A DNA stretch of 27,711 nt, from IMG/VR virus record IMGVR_UViG_3300026320_000024, positions 1 to 27,711 of that record; one strand, 5' to 3'. The position numbers and the translations under genes were made by a program. Position 1 is the stretch's first letter. Each line of letters opens with the position of its first letter. Source of the stretch: a virus. Below, in pieces: positions 23,465 through 27,711 of the stretch. The notes under the pieces were generated by a model that had not been told where the DNA came from, did no database searches, and saw only the letters and a list, made by a program, of their open reading frames with translations.

Positions 23465-25026
23465 GCTACACCTCCGTAGCGGCTATGATATTGGTACACA
23501 GGTTGTATTTCCTTTTGATGTCTGAAGAGATCTATCGGTGCGGTAGCGAAATCAATCGCTGATGCAAGGGCATCTTTGATATCGTCATGGGCTGGATTAG
23601 CGAAGAGAAGCTCTTCTTCCAACGCTTGGATATTACCACCAGTATAATGGTAGATTTGTTGATTGGTGTATTTAGGTTCTAGGATTGAAAAGATACGCTC
23701 CTCTTTAGAACCCTGCCAACGGCTTGGCCGGTACTCGTCTACACTGAGTGATAAACCTAGCGGACGGATGTAGTTCTCTTTCAAATCATTGACGAGAACC
23801 TGTTGAGCGACAGAGACTTCTGCCCGTATCTTTCTAAACCCCCATTTCTCGTACAATTTGAGAATCCGTTTGAAGTATTCAGAAGGTTGGGCTGTCTTAA
23901 ACCTGTCGATTTCGAAGATGTAGTAGTTATGATTGCCATCAACTCCGAGGACGACAACACAAGAGTAATCTGCTTCTCTCTTGGTGCTATATGCGAAGTC
24001 TACAGCGGCGACGACATTAAGTCGGTTACCTTTGTAGTTCCATGCACCATCTCTTCGAGAAAGGAAAGATTGATCATAGTATTGAAAAAGATTCCTGTTA
24101 ATAGGAGAACTATCGACATCATGAGGATCATTATAATACTGGGCTCTAAAATGGACCTTATTAAGGTATTGCGCTCGTTTTTGCGCGAGTATTCGGTCGT
24201 TAAATCCGAACCACTTGCCATCAATGCGCTGTTGTAAAGGCCATAAGAACTCACCAGTCCCGTCGCCCGCTGTTTCAACCGGGTGTTCCTTGACTTCAAA
24301 GAACTGCACTCTTTCGCTAACATTCCCATATTCGTCATTAATCTCAACTTCCATCTCCAATAACGTGTTGTATAAATCCTTTGGATGGTATCGCGTGCCT
24401 ACGACCCATTCGCGGGAATTTACACCCTCCACTGAGGAAAGATGTCCGTATTGATCTCTTACTTTATTTCGTCCTTCTTCGAGGTATGCGTTGCTTTGTA
24501 CCACCACGTCATCAAGGACGGCGATATCACAATGCATGCCAACAATGTTACTAGTAAGTCCCGCGGTGAAGATGGAGGGATCACGGATGTTCTCCTCTTT
24601 TCTATGGGGATGATCGAGAGAGATTTCTCCCTCAGTCCACTTCTCTCTCTTAGCTTCATCCTTATTAACCATCTCCGGCCAATACAGACGATAGACATCA
24701 CAAGTTAGAATGTCTTTAATGAACTTAAGCTGTTTGATAGCTAAGTTTCTAGTAGAAGAAATGTAAAGGATCCTAAGAGAAGGATCTCTAGTCAACTCCC
24801 AAGCAACACGATATGCTATCAAAGCTGACTTCATATGGTCACGTGGAAGTAGTAATAGCTGATGTGACTTAGCATTGCTGGAAGTCCACCAAGATATTAC
24901 TTCACGGTGGATGTTTCCAAGCAATCGGTTAGGATGCACTAGCTTTATGAACTCTTCAAGAGATGATTCGGCGAGTAATCGCCGTTCATCCCGTCTTTGT
25001 TCAATGTCTGTCTTTGTCTTTTTCAC
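23461..25026 (-). CDS. terL: Terminase large subunit (521 aa)
   Basis: The ATPase part shows a Walker A-like LPRDHMKS (residues 60-67), a deviant P-loop in which Asp-His replaces the usual Gly-rich bend, as TerL proteins often vary there. Walker B is IAVLDD (168-173). A TRYHP segment at 211-215 follows. The nuclease part shows VVAAVDFAYS with D343, D353 in the next loop, and HDDIKDALASAID with D481/D482 near the C-terminus, the expected acidic metal ligands. TerL powers DNA packaging through the portal and cuts genome ends. The start is GTG 25026, which overlaps the previous gene by 26 bases; GAAGGA lies 13 bases upstream, rather far. No clear small terminase gene is next to it. Confidence 0.95.
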   Translation of the reverse strand: MKKTKTDIEQRRDERRLLAESSLEEFIKLVHPNRLLGNIHREVISWWTSSNAKSHQLLLLPRDHMKSALIAYRVAWELTRDPSLRILYISSTRNLAIKQLKFIKDILTCDVYRLYWPEMVNKDEAKREKWTEGEISLDHPHRKEENIRDPSIFTAGLTSNIVGMHCDIAVLDDVVVQSNAYLEEGRNKVRDQYGHLSSVEGVNSREWVVGTRYHPKDLYNTLLEMEVEINDEYGNVSERVQFFEVKEHPVETAGDGTGEFLWPLQQRIDGKWFGFNDRILAQKRAQYLNKVHFRAQYYNDPHDVDSSPINRNLFQYYDQSFLSRRDGAWNYKGNRLNVVAAVDFAYSTKREADYSCVVVLGVDGNHNYYIFEIDRFKTAQPSEYFKRILKLYEKWGFRKIRAEVSVAQQVLVNDLKENYIRPLGLSLSVDEYRPSRWQGSKEERIFSILEPKYTNQQIYHYTGGNIQALEEELLFANPAHDDIKDALASAIDFATAPIDLFRHQKEIQPVYQYHSRYGGVA

Positions 25027-25300
25027 GTTTGGTCACGTATCCTTCGCCGTGGGAAAGCTCGTCTACACGTCTTTCCATCATGTTGATGCGGCTGTCTTGG
25101 ACAGCGACTTGTGTCAAAACCTTTCCAAGGCTGGTGAAGGCTTCGGTCAAAGCTTTATGACTCTCTTGGAGATAGTGAATGTCATGTTTGACGATTACTA
25201 TATCGCCCTTCATGCTGTATAACAAAGCCATAGTAGATCCGACGACTCCAAGAATCGTCAGAATATTACCTATGGAAATGGTATATTCGATGACGGGCAT
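25001..25300 (-). CDS. N-terminally anchored membrane protein with coiled coil, spanin-like in shape (99 aa)
   Basis: Residues about 7-29 (TISIGNILTILGVVGSTMAL) form a membrane span. The rest is a hydrophilic, probably periplasmic or cytoplasmic coiled coil (DIVIVKHDIHYLQESHKALT, then SRINMMERRVDELSHGEGYV). In T7-like phages the i-spanin gene lies directly before TerL, and the shape here fits, but no o-spanin lipoprotein was found inside it, so the call stays tentative. The frame is open from TTG 25318, but I prefer ATG 25300. The ATG lies at the edge of a stable hairpin (25300-25318) that could limit translation. The last 26 bases overlap the TerL start. Confidence 0.6.
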   Translation of the reverse strand: MPVIEYTISIGNILTILGVVGSTMALLYSMKGDIVIVKHDIHYLQESHKALTEAFTSLGKVLTQVAVQDSRINMMERRVDELSHGEGYVTKREKDKDRH

Positions 25301-25318
25301 TGGGGGCTTTCGCCCCAA
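25300..25318 (-). promoter_or_regulatory. Hairpin covering the start of the 99-aa membrane protein
   Basis: Minus-strand RNA can fold into GGGGC-GAAA-GCCCC, a 5-bp stem with a GNRA tetraloop. Two more outer A-U pairs form beyond one bulged C, and the A of the ATG at 25300 is in the outer pair. No U-run follows, so it is not a usual terminator. A role in limiting translation of the membrane protein, or in RNA processing, is inference. Confidence 0.55.
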
Positions 25319-25320
25319 TC

Positions 25321-25620
25321 TTAGACGACAGGTACGGGGGGAGTAACTGGCGTATTAGCAGTTACAGCGTCTGCCATCCGTTTGGTATTAGCATCAAGTT
25401 GAGTGATCACATCTTGGACAGCCTGTGGATCATTTAAAGCTTGTGCGTCTTTGAGTTGTGTTGAAATACCTTCTAGGAGAGTAACGACACTCCCGTCAAT
25501 ATCGGTATTTCTGCGAACTGAATCGCGGAGATCTTGCATTGTAGCCATGATTTTATCTACCTTTTTTAATAATTGAGAGAACAGACCTGTACCATCGTGA
25601 TGATATATATGCAGGTCCAT
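25321..25620 (-). CDS. Small coiled-coil phage protein (99 aa)
   Basis: The N-terminus MDLHIYHHDGTGLFSQLL is followed by a helix (LLKKVDKIMATMQDLRDSVR), DGSVVTLLEGISTQLKDAQ, and an Ala/Asp-rich helix (AVQDVITQLDANTKRMADAV). It ends in TANTPVTPPVPVV, a Pro-rich tail. I recall this type (ending in ADAVxANTP) as a common small phage protein of unknown function. No Shine-Dalgarno is evident ahead of ATG 25620. An inner ATG at 25548 has AAGG about 9 bases upstream and would give 75 aa, so the true start is uncertain. Confidence 0.65.
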   Translation of the reverse strand: MDLHIYHHDGTGLFSQLLKKVDKIMATMQDLRDSVRRNTDIDGSVVTLLEGISTQLKDAQALNDPQAVQDVITQLDANTKRMADAVTANTPVTPPVPVV

Positions 25621-25624
25621 AAGT

Positions 25625-25765
25625 TTATTCAGGCATTAGCGAGAATGCGATACTGACGGCGGAGAGGGGTACGACGTAAGGCATGGCTACGAATAAACAG
25701 ACTGCGGCTGCTACTGCGGCGATAACCGCGGCAGCAATCTTAATGAAATGAAATACCTGACTCAT
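25625..25765 (-). CDS. Small Ala-rich membrane peptide (46 aa)
   Basis: The frame reads MSQVFHFIKIAAAVIAAVA, then AAVCLFVAMPYVVPLSAVSI and AFSLMPE. Residues 8-28 form a membrane helix, and a second, shorter hydrophobic segment follows Pro29-Tyr30 (31-43), so a hairpin or re-entrant topology is possible. ATG shares one base with the TAA of the 99-aa gene (TAATG). The next gene begins 4 bases after its TAA. Function is unknown; a holin-type role cannot be excluded. Confidence 0.65.
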   Translation of the reverse strand: MSQVFHFIKIAAAVIAAVAAAVCLFVAMPYVVPLSAVSIAFSLMPE

Positions 25766-26064
25766 TATGCGACCTGAGTCTGAGTCTGAGGTTGAGGTTT
25801 AGATTGTTTCTCTATGATCTTCTTAGGATCTTGACTATCTCTAATCTCTTGAAGAGACTTACTATCAATCTTATTGACGTTAGTCATTACAGCTTCACCA
25901 TGAAGTCTTGTAAGATTCTTGTGCTCGTCGTCTGTCAATTGAAGATCAGTCAGCTTTGCGTTCTCACGTTCACCGTCTTTGTACATGACGATGTAGTTCG
26001 GAGCTTCGTCAAGTCCGTCTGTTTTAGAAAGCAGAGAGACTTCACGGTTTCTTAAAAGGGCCAT
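25765..26064 (-). CDS. First gene of the leftward operon, conserved phage protein (99 aa)
   Basis: The protein begins MALLRNREVSLLSKTDGLDEA, shortened here to its key part NREVSLL, then PNYIVMYKDGERENAKLTDL, QLTDDEHKNLTRLHGEAV, and a Lys/Gln/Pro-rich end (KSKPQ-type, ending QTQTQVA). It has a small beta-sheet-like first half and a helical second half. I recall related small proteins upstream of TerL in other podoviruses and know no function. It is the promoter-proximal gene, about 47 bases after the predicted start site. A role as a small terminase is conceivable from position, but no helix-turn-helix is evident. Confidence 0.75.
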   Translation of the reverse strand: MALLRNREVSLLSKTDGLDEAPNYIVMYKDGERENAKLTDLQLTDDEHKNLTRLHGEAVMTNVNKIDSKSLQEIRDSQDPKKIIEKQSKPQPQTQTQVA

Positions 26065-26109
26065 TGAATTATAATTCCTGTGTTTGTGGAGGGATATCTA
26101 GATTTATCC

Positions 26110-26138
26110 TTGACAATATTATAACACAGGTGTATAGT
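26110..26138 (+). promoter_or_regulatory. Rightward sigma70-type promoter of the accessory operon
   Basis: TTGACA (26110-26115, 6 of 6 consensus) and TATAGT (26133-26138, 5 of 6) are separated by exactly 17 bases. Transcription would start near 26145, right at the AAGGA ribosome site (26146-26150), so the leader of the DUF4326 message is only about 10 bases. This suggests an early, strong, host-polymerase promoter. Confidence 0.85.
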
Positions 26139-26147
26139 AGCTGTAAA
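26118..26147 (-). promoter_or_regulatory. Leftward sigma70-type promoter of the structural operon
   Basis: On the minus strand TTTACA (26147-26142, 5 of 6 consensus) and TATAAT (26123-26118, 6 of 6) are 18 bases apart. TGT directly before TATAAT makes an extended -10 element. Transcription would start near 26111, about 47 bases before the first leftward gene. It is interlocked with the rightward promoter. Confidence 0.8.
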
Positions 26148-26155
26148 GGAAATTC

Positions 26156-26407
26156 ATGAAAGTAGTACATTGCAAGAAGGAACCGTATGATGTATATATT
26201 GGACGCCCATCTAAATGGGGAAACGACTATATCATTGGAAGAGATGGAACGCGCGAGGAGTGCATTAGAAAATTCAGGATTGCGCTTGAACGATCCCCAG
26301 AGAAACTTCAAGCTTTATCTGAACTACGAGGGAAAACTCTTGGTTGTTGGTGCGCCCCTTTACCATGCCATGGAGACGTATTGATGGAGATGGCGAATGG
26401 AGATTAA
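26156..26407 (+). CDS. DUF4326 protein (83 aa)
   Basis: The whole chain matches the DUF4326 pattern: VVHCKKEPYDVYIGRPSKWG (3-22), GRDGTREECIRKFR (28-41) and ELRGKTLGCWCAPLPCHGD (56-74). The conserved Cys/His cluster of the last segment (CWC...PCHGD) is complete, and may bind metal or form an active site. The biochemical function of the family is not known to me. AAGGA lies 5 bases before ATG. It heads the rightward series, and the YspA-type SLOG protein is two genes on; such genes commonly occur in phages. A role early in infection is inferred from the promoter. Confidence 0.9.
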   Translation: MKVVHCKKEPYDVYIGRPSKWGNDYIIGRDGTREECIRKFRIALERSPEKLQALSELRGKTLGCWCAPLPCHGDVLMEMANGD

Positions 26408-26552
26408 ATCGACATGGACTAAGTTTAGACTCCATCTGTATAACGGAAAGCAAACTGAATGGTATGAGAGAGATAAATACGAAGAAGTGAAATCAGACCA
26501 TAAGGGTAGGATTGTCGGAGTGGAAGTCAATAACCCGGAGTTTTTGATGTGA
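26397..26552 (+). CDS. Small hydrophilic protein (51 aa)
   Basis: The frame reads MEIKSTWTKFRLHLYNGKQT, then EWYERDKYEEVKSDHKGRIV and GVEVNNPEFLM. It overlaps the DUF4326 gene end by 11 bases and its TGA overlaps the GTG of the SLOG gene (GTGA). The composition (aromatic and charged, beta-strand-like start and end) is protein-like. It fills a gap of about 140 bases between two sure genes in a compact operon. No family is recognised. Confidence 0.7.
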   Translation: MEIKSTWTKFRLHLYNGKQTEWYERDKYEEVKSDHKGRIVGVEVNNPEFLM

Positions 26553-26890
26553 GAGTACTAGTATGTGGAAGTAGACACTTCCATGATAAGGAGTTGATGG
26601 AAGATGTCCTCAAAGAATGGAATATCCGAACAATTATTGAGGGAGAGGCTAGAGGAGCAGATACTCTTGCTAGACAATACGCTGAAAAGTACGGAATCGA
26701 TGTCTGTCCTTTCCCAGCATTATGGGATAAGCATGGAAGAGCTGCAGGGCCAATTAGAAACACACAGATGCTTCGCGAAGGTAAGCCTGATCTCGTTGTC
26801 GCCTTCCTTGCCAAAGACAGTCGAGGAACCCAAAATATGATTGATCAAGCTATGAAAGCTGGAATAGATGTTAGGATTGTCGAGATATGA
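26549..26890 (+). CDS. YspA-like SLOG-family protein, DUF2493 (113 aa)
   Basis: The Rossmann-like SLOG pattern is complete: VLVCGSRHF (3-11) with the nucleotide-binding GSR; EGEARGADTLARQYA (31-45); FPALWDKHGRAAGPIRNTQ (55-73); then PDLVVAFL and SRGTQNMIDQA near 80-101. SLOG proteins bind or process nucleotides and related ligands; the family includes LOG-type and DprA-type proteins, and comparative work has linked it to biological conflict systems. The exact ligand is unknown here. GTG start overlaps the TGA of the 51-aa gene. It probably acts early in infection, by inference from the promoter. Confidence 0.92.
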   Translation: MRVLVCGSRHFHDKELMEDVLKEWNIRTIIEGEARGADTLARQYAEKYGIDVCPFPALWDKHGRAAGPIRNTQMLREGKPDLVVAFLAKDSRGTQNMIDQAMKAGIDVRIVEI

Positions 26891-27078
26891 AAATAGGACC
26901 TGAATTAATAGAAGATGGGGAGATGTTTAGAGTTAGGTGGCCGGACGGAGAAATCACCGATATGGTGAACAAAACTAGGGCAAAAGAGGCAATTCGGAGA
27001 TATTTAGAGTCGAAGGGGAGGATCGACCGTAGAATGCCCGGCAGAGCCCTAGAGAAGGCCCGTGGTGCGTTTAAATAG
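26887..27078 (+). CDS. Small basic protein (63 aa)
   Basis: The protein begins MKIGPELIEDGEMFRVRWPD, a beta-rich start with the turn WPDGEITDMV, and continues with a basic helical part (TRAKEAIRRYLESKGRIDRR, ending ARGAFK). A nucleic-acid-binding role would fit the charge but is inference. ATGA overlap with the SLOG gene couples the two. I do not recognise the family. Confidence 0.7.
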   Translation: MKIGPELIEDGEMFRVRWPDGEITDMVNKTRAKEAIRRYLESKGRIDRRMPGRALEKARGAFK

Positions 27079-27103
27079 ATTTCTGGTAGTAGGGTAGCTT
27101 AAA

Positions 27104-27280
27104 GTGACAAAACGCACCAGTGAGCTTCCTAGGGCATTTAAACACTATATGGCTATGAAGGGACGTTATGAAGATTTGGAATGGCGATTCAGCGATAAAG
27201 AATTCTGGGAATGGTATGGCAGTTACCAGTACGGAAGTAAGATTGTCTGTGAAAGACTTAGACAATCTGGAATGGGCTAG
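27104..27280 (+). CDS. Possible small protein (58 aa, GTG start)
   Basis: The frame reads (M)TKRTSELPRAFKHYMAMKG, RYEDLEWRFSDKEFWEWYGS and YQYGSKIVCERLRQSGMG. Composition is rich in aromatic and charged residues, unlike a random frame. The start is weak: GTG 27104 with AGGG about 9 bases upstream; ATG 27149 is an alternative. It lies 25 bases after the preceding gene. Its 3' part overlaps another small frame (27216-27317), and both could be read. Confidence 0.5.
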   Translation: MTKRTSELPRAFKHYMAMKGRYEDLEWRFSDKEFWEWYGSYQYGSKIVCERLRQSGMG

Positions 27281-27317
27281 AGATTTTATGAGGAGATATG
27301 AGAAGAAATGGAAATGA
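27216..27317 (+). CDS. Possible overlapping microprotein (33 aa)
   Basis: The frame reads MAVTSTEVRLSVKDLDNLEW, then ARDFMRRYEKKWK. It overlaps the 58-aa frame by 65 bases in another phase and its TGA overlaps the start of the membrane-peptide gene (ATGGAAATGA). The second half would be an amphipathic helix. A GGGA stretch 6 bases upstream could serve as ribosome site. The overlap makes it less sure than its neighbours. Confidence 0.4.
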   Translation: MAVTSTEVRLSVKDLDNLEWARDFMRRYEKKWK

Positions 27318-27400
27318 TTGGAGATTGGTTAGTCTGGATAGCATTCTGTATATGGCTGATTGGAGTAGGTTACCTGATTGTGAGGAGTTTTGAGTGGTAG
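27308..27400 (+). CDS. Tiny membrane peptide (30 aa)
   Basis: The frame reads MEMIGDWLVWIAFCIWLIGV, then GYLIVRSFEW. Residues 7-25 form one Trp-rich membrane span with a short polar end on each side. GAGGAG and AGAAGA purine runs lie upstream of ATG. It is the last gene of the rightward series; a hairpin follows directly at its TAG. Function unknown; it may act on the host membrane. Confidence 0.6.
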   Translation: MEMIGDWLVWIAFCIWLIGVGYLIVRSFEW

Positions 27401-27414
27401 GTAGCATAGCTACC
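27400..27414 (+). repeat. Hairpin at the end of the rightward genes
   Basis: GGTAGC-ATA-GCTACC is a perfect 6-bp stem beginning at the last base of the TAG of the 30-aa gene. It is followed by A-rich sequence (AAATAAAAATC), not by a U-run, so it is at best a weak or processing-type 3' end rather than a standard intrinsic terminator. Confidence 0.5.
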
Positions 27415-27606
27415 AGAGTAAATAAAAATCTGGTGAGATAATCTTTAGGTGTAATTCATTGCGGTTTTCAGACCCCCCGTTCCCCCTTTGTACCCTGCCG
27501 TGGCATGCAAAATACCAGCTGAACGCTAGGAAGGTAAGGTTATACCGTAAGGACCATAGGTTCATTAATGATCTATAATGTACCGCTAAGAGGTATCATT
27601 CTACCG

Positions 27607-27627
27607 AAGGGAACTTAGGGTTCCCTT
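27607..27627. repeat. Inverted repeat, 8-bp arms
   Basis: AAGGGAAC (27607-27614) and GTTCCCTT (27620-27627) are perfect complements around a 5-base centre. No U-run follows on either strand. The arm shares GGAAC with the palindrome at 27641-27654. Confidence 0.7.
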
Positions 27628-27640
27628 ATGGAACCATTAG

Positions 27641-27654
27641 GGAACTATAGTTCC
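27641..27654. repeat. Perfect 14-bp palindrome GGAACTATAGTTCC
   Basis: The sequence is self-complementary without spacer, so as DNA it is an ideal site for a dimeric binding protein. Its half GGAACTATA recurs at 27671-27679 and inverted at 27704-27711. Confidence 0.8.
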
Positions 27655-27668
27655 TACATCCGTAGGAA
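27651..27668. repeat. Inverted repeat, 7-bp arms, overlapping the palindrome
   Basis: TTCCTAC (27651-27657) and GTAGGAA (27662-27668) pair perfectly around ATCC. The left arm uses the same bases as the right half of the 27641-27654 palindrome, so in RNA the two foldings exclude each other. Confidence 0.7.
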
Positions 27669-27671
27669 GTG

Positions 27672-27711
27672 GAACTATATTTCAGTATCTCCAGATAGTG
27701 CATTATAGTTC
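27672..27711. repeat. Long-range inverted repeat reaching the window edge
   Basis: GAACTATA (27672-27679) and TATAGTTC (27704-27711) are perfect complements. Between them TATCT-CC-AGATA forms an inner small hairpin. The outer arm may extend beyond the window. Confidence 0.6.

Larger units (their letters stand above)
27401..27711. other. Intergenic region with clustered dyad symmetries
   Basis: I see no convincing gene in these 311 bases. From 27401 to about 27520 they hold the hairpin above and a C-rich tract (27472-27487). From about 27540 to the window edge they hold three TACCG...AGG motifs (27543, 27581, 27602), a TCATTAATGA palindrome near 27561-27570, and at least four strong inverted repeats listed separately. 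The density suggests a control region (promoters/operators), an origin, or structured leader RNA of the next gene outside the window. I cannot decide between these. Confidence 0.6.

Noticed and set aside
24459-24701. Frames antisense or out of phase within TerL
   Set aside because: TerL has intact ATPase and nuclease motifs over this region; the other frames are shadows.
26069-26311. 80-aa minus-strand frame over the promoter gap and DUF4326 gene
   Set aside because: It covers both promoters and the antisense of a sure gene, and has no motif.
26187-26384. 65-aa plus-strand frame inside the DUF4326 gene
   Set aside because: The DUF4326 frame has full family motifs and the promoter and ribosome site; the other frame is a shadow.
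27469-27480. CAGACCCCCCGT, also present at 9160-9171
   Set aside because: The 12-base match lies once in coding and once in non-coding sequence, with no flanking similarity; it looks like chance in C-rich tracts, and I have no evidence for a packaging site.
27641-27679. Possible phage RNA-polymerase promoters (AACTATA resembles part of T7-type promoters)
   Set aside because: The match is only a few bases, no phage RNA polymerase gene is seen in the window, and no similar motif precedes the leftward genes.
27628-27708. 26-aa plus-strand frame in the dyad cluster
   Set aside because: It has no ribosome site and lies in inverted repeats; short open frames are expected by chance.

Overview
The window is the late, virion-building half of a tailed phage or prophage genome (Caudoviricetes), most likely with a short, podovirus-type tail. 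The evidence is a recognisable large terminase, portal, scaffold, major capsid protein, adaptor-like and nozzle-like tail proteins, receptor-binding fibres, a lysis group, and four large proteins in the place where T7-like phages keep their internal (ejected) virion proteins. No tape-measure, sheath, baseplate, integrase or repressor gene is seen, and no DNA or RNA polymerase gene lies inside the window. The base composition is moderately AT-rich. A Gram-negative host is likely from the endolysin/holin and ejection-protein types. From remembered family resemblance I would guess an alphaproteobacterial host, but the sequence does not prove this.

Layout. About 26 kb (1-26064) is one tightly packed leftward (minus-strand) gene series. 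Read in transcription order from 26064, it holds small accessory genes (26064-25001), TerL (25026-23461), two small genes, portal (23105-21291), a small gene, scaffold (21034-20243), major capsid protein (20228-19269), and a capsid-decoration-like protein (19258-18767). An intrinsic terminator follows at 18742-18761. Then come a collar-type fibre (18728-17829), a main fibre (17829-16093), two small genes, an adaptor-like protein, a nozzle-like protein, endolysin, two holin-like membrane proteins, two small genes, a GNAT acetyltransferase, and the internal virion protein set (294, 1732, 736 and 681 aa; the last carries a zincin motif). The first bases hold the start of another tiny membrane-peptide gene. 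Most junctions are 1-4 base stop/start overlaps, so translation is coupled. The capsid, decoration and scaffold genes have Shine-Dalgarno sequences of their own.

A short rightward (plus-strand) series, 26156-27400, starts divergently from the same 90-bp gap. It encodes a DUF4326 protein, a small acidic/basic protein, a YspA-type SLOG (DUF2493) protein and several very small proteins, the last a 30-aa membrane peptide. The gap contains two convincing sigma70-type promoters facing opposite ways whose elements interlock, so that two polymerases cannot bind at once. This looks like a direct switch between the leftward structural operon and the rightward accessory operon. The last 311 bases (27401-27711) contain no convincing gene but a dense set of short dyad symmetries built around a GGAACTATAGTTCC core, running off the window edge.

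Several genes were found that are too short for routine ORF calling: 53, 51, 46, 43, 31 and 30 aa, plus a partial one at the left edge. Many are single-span membrane peptides.
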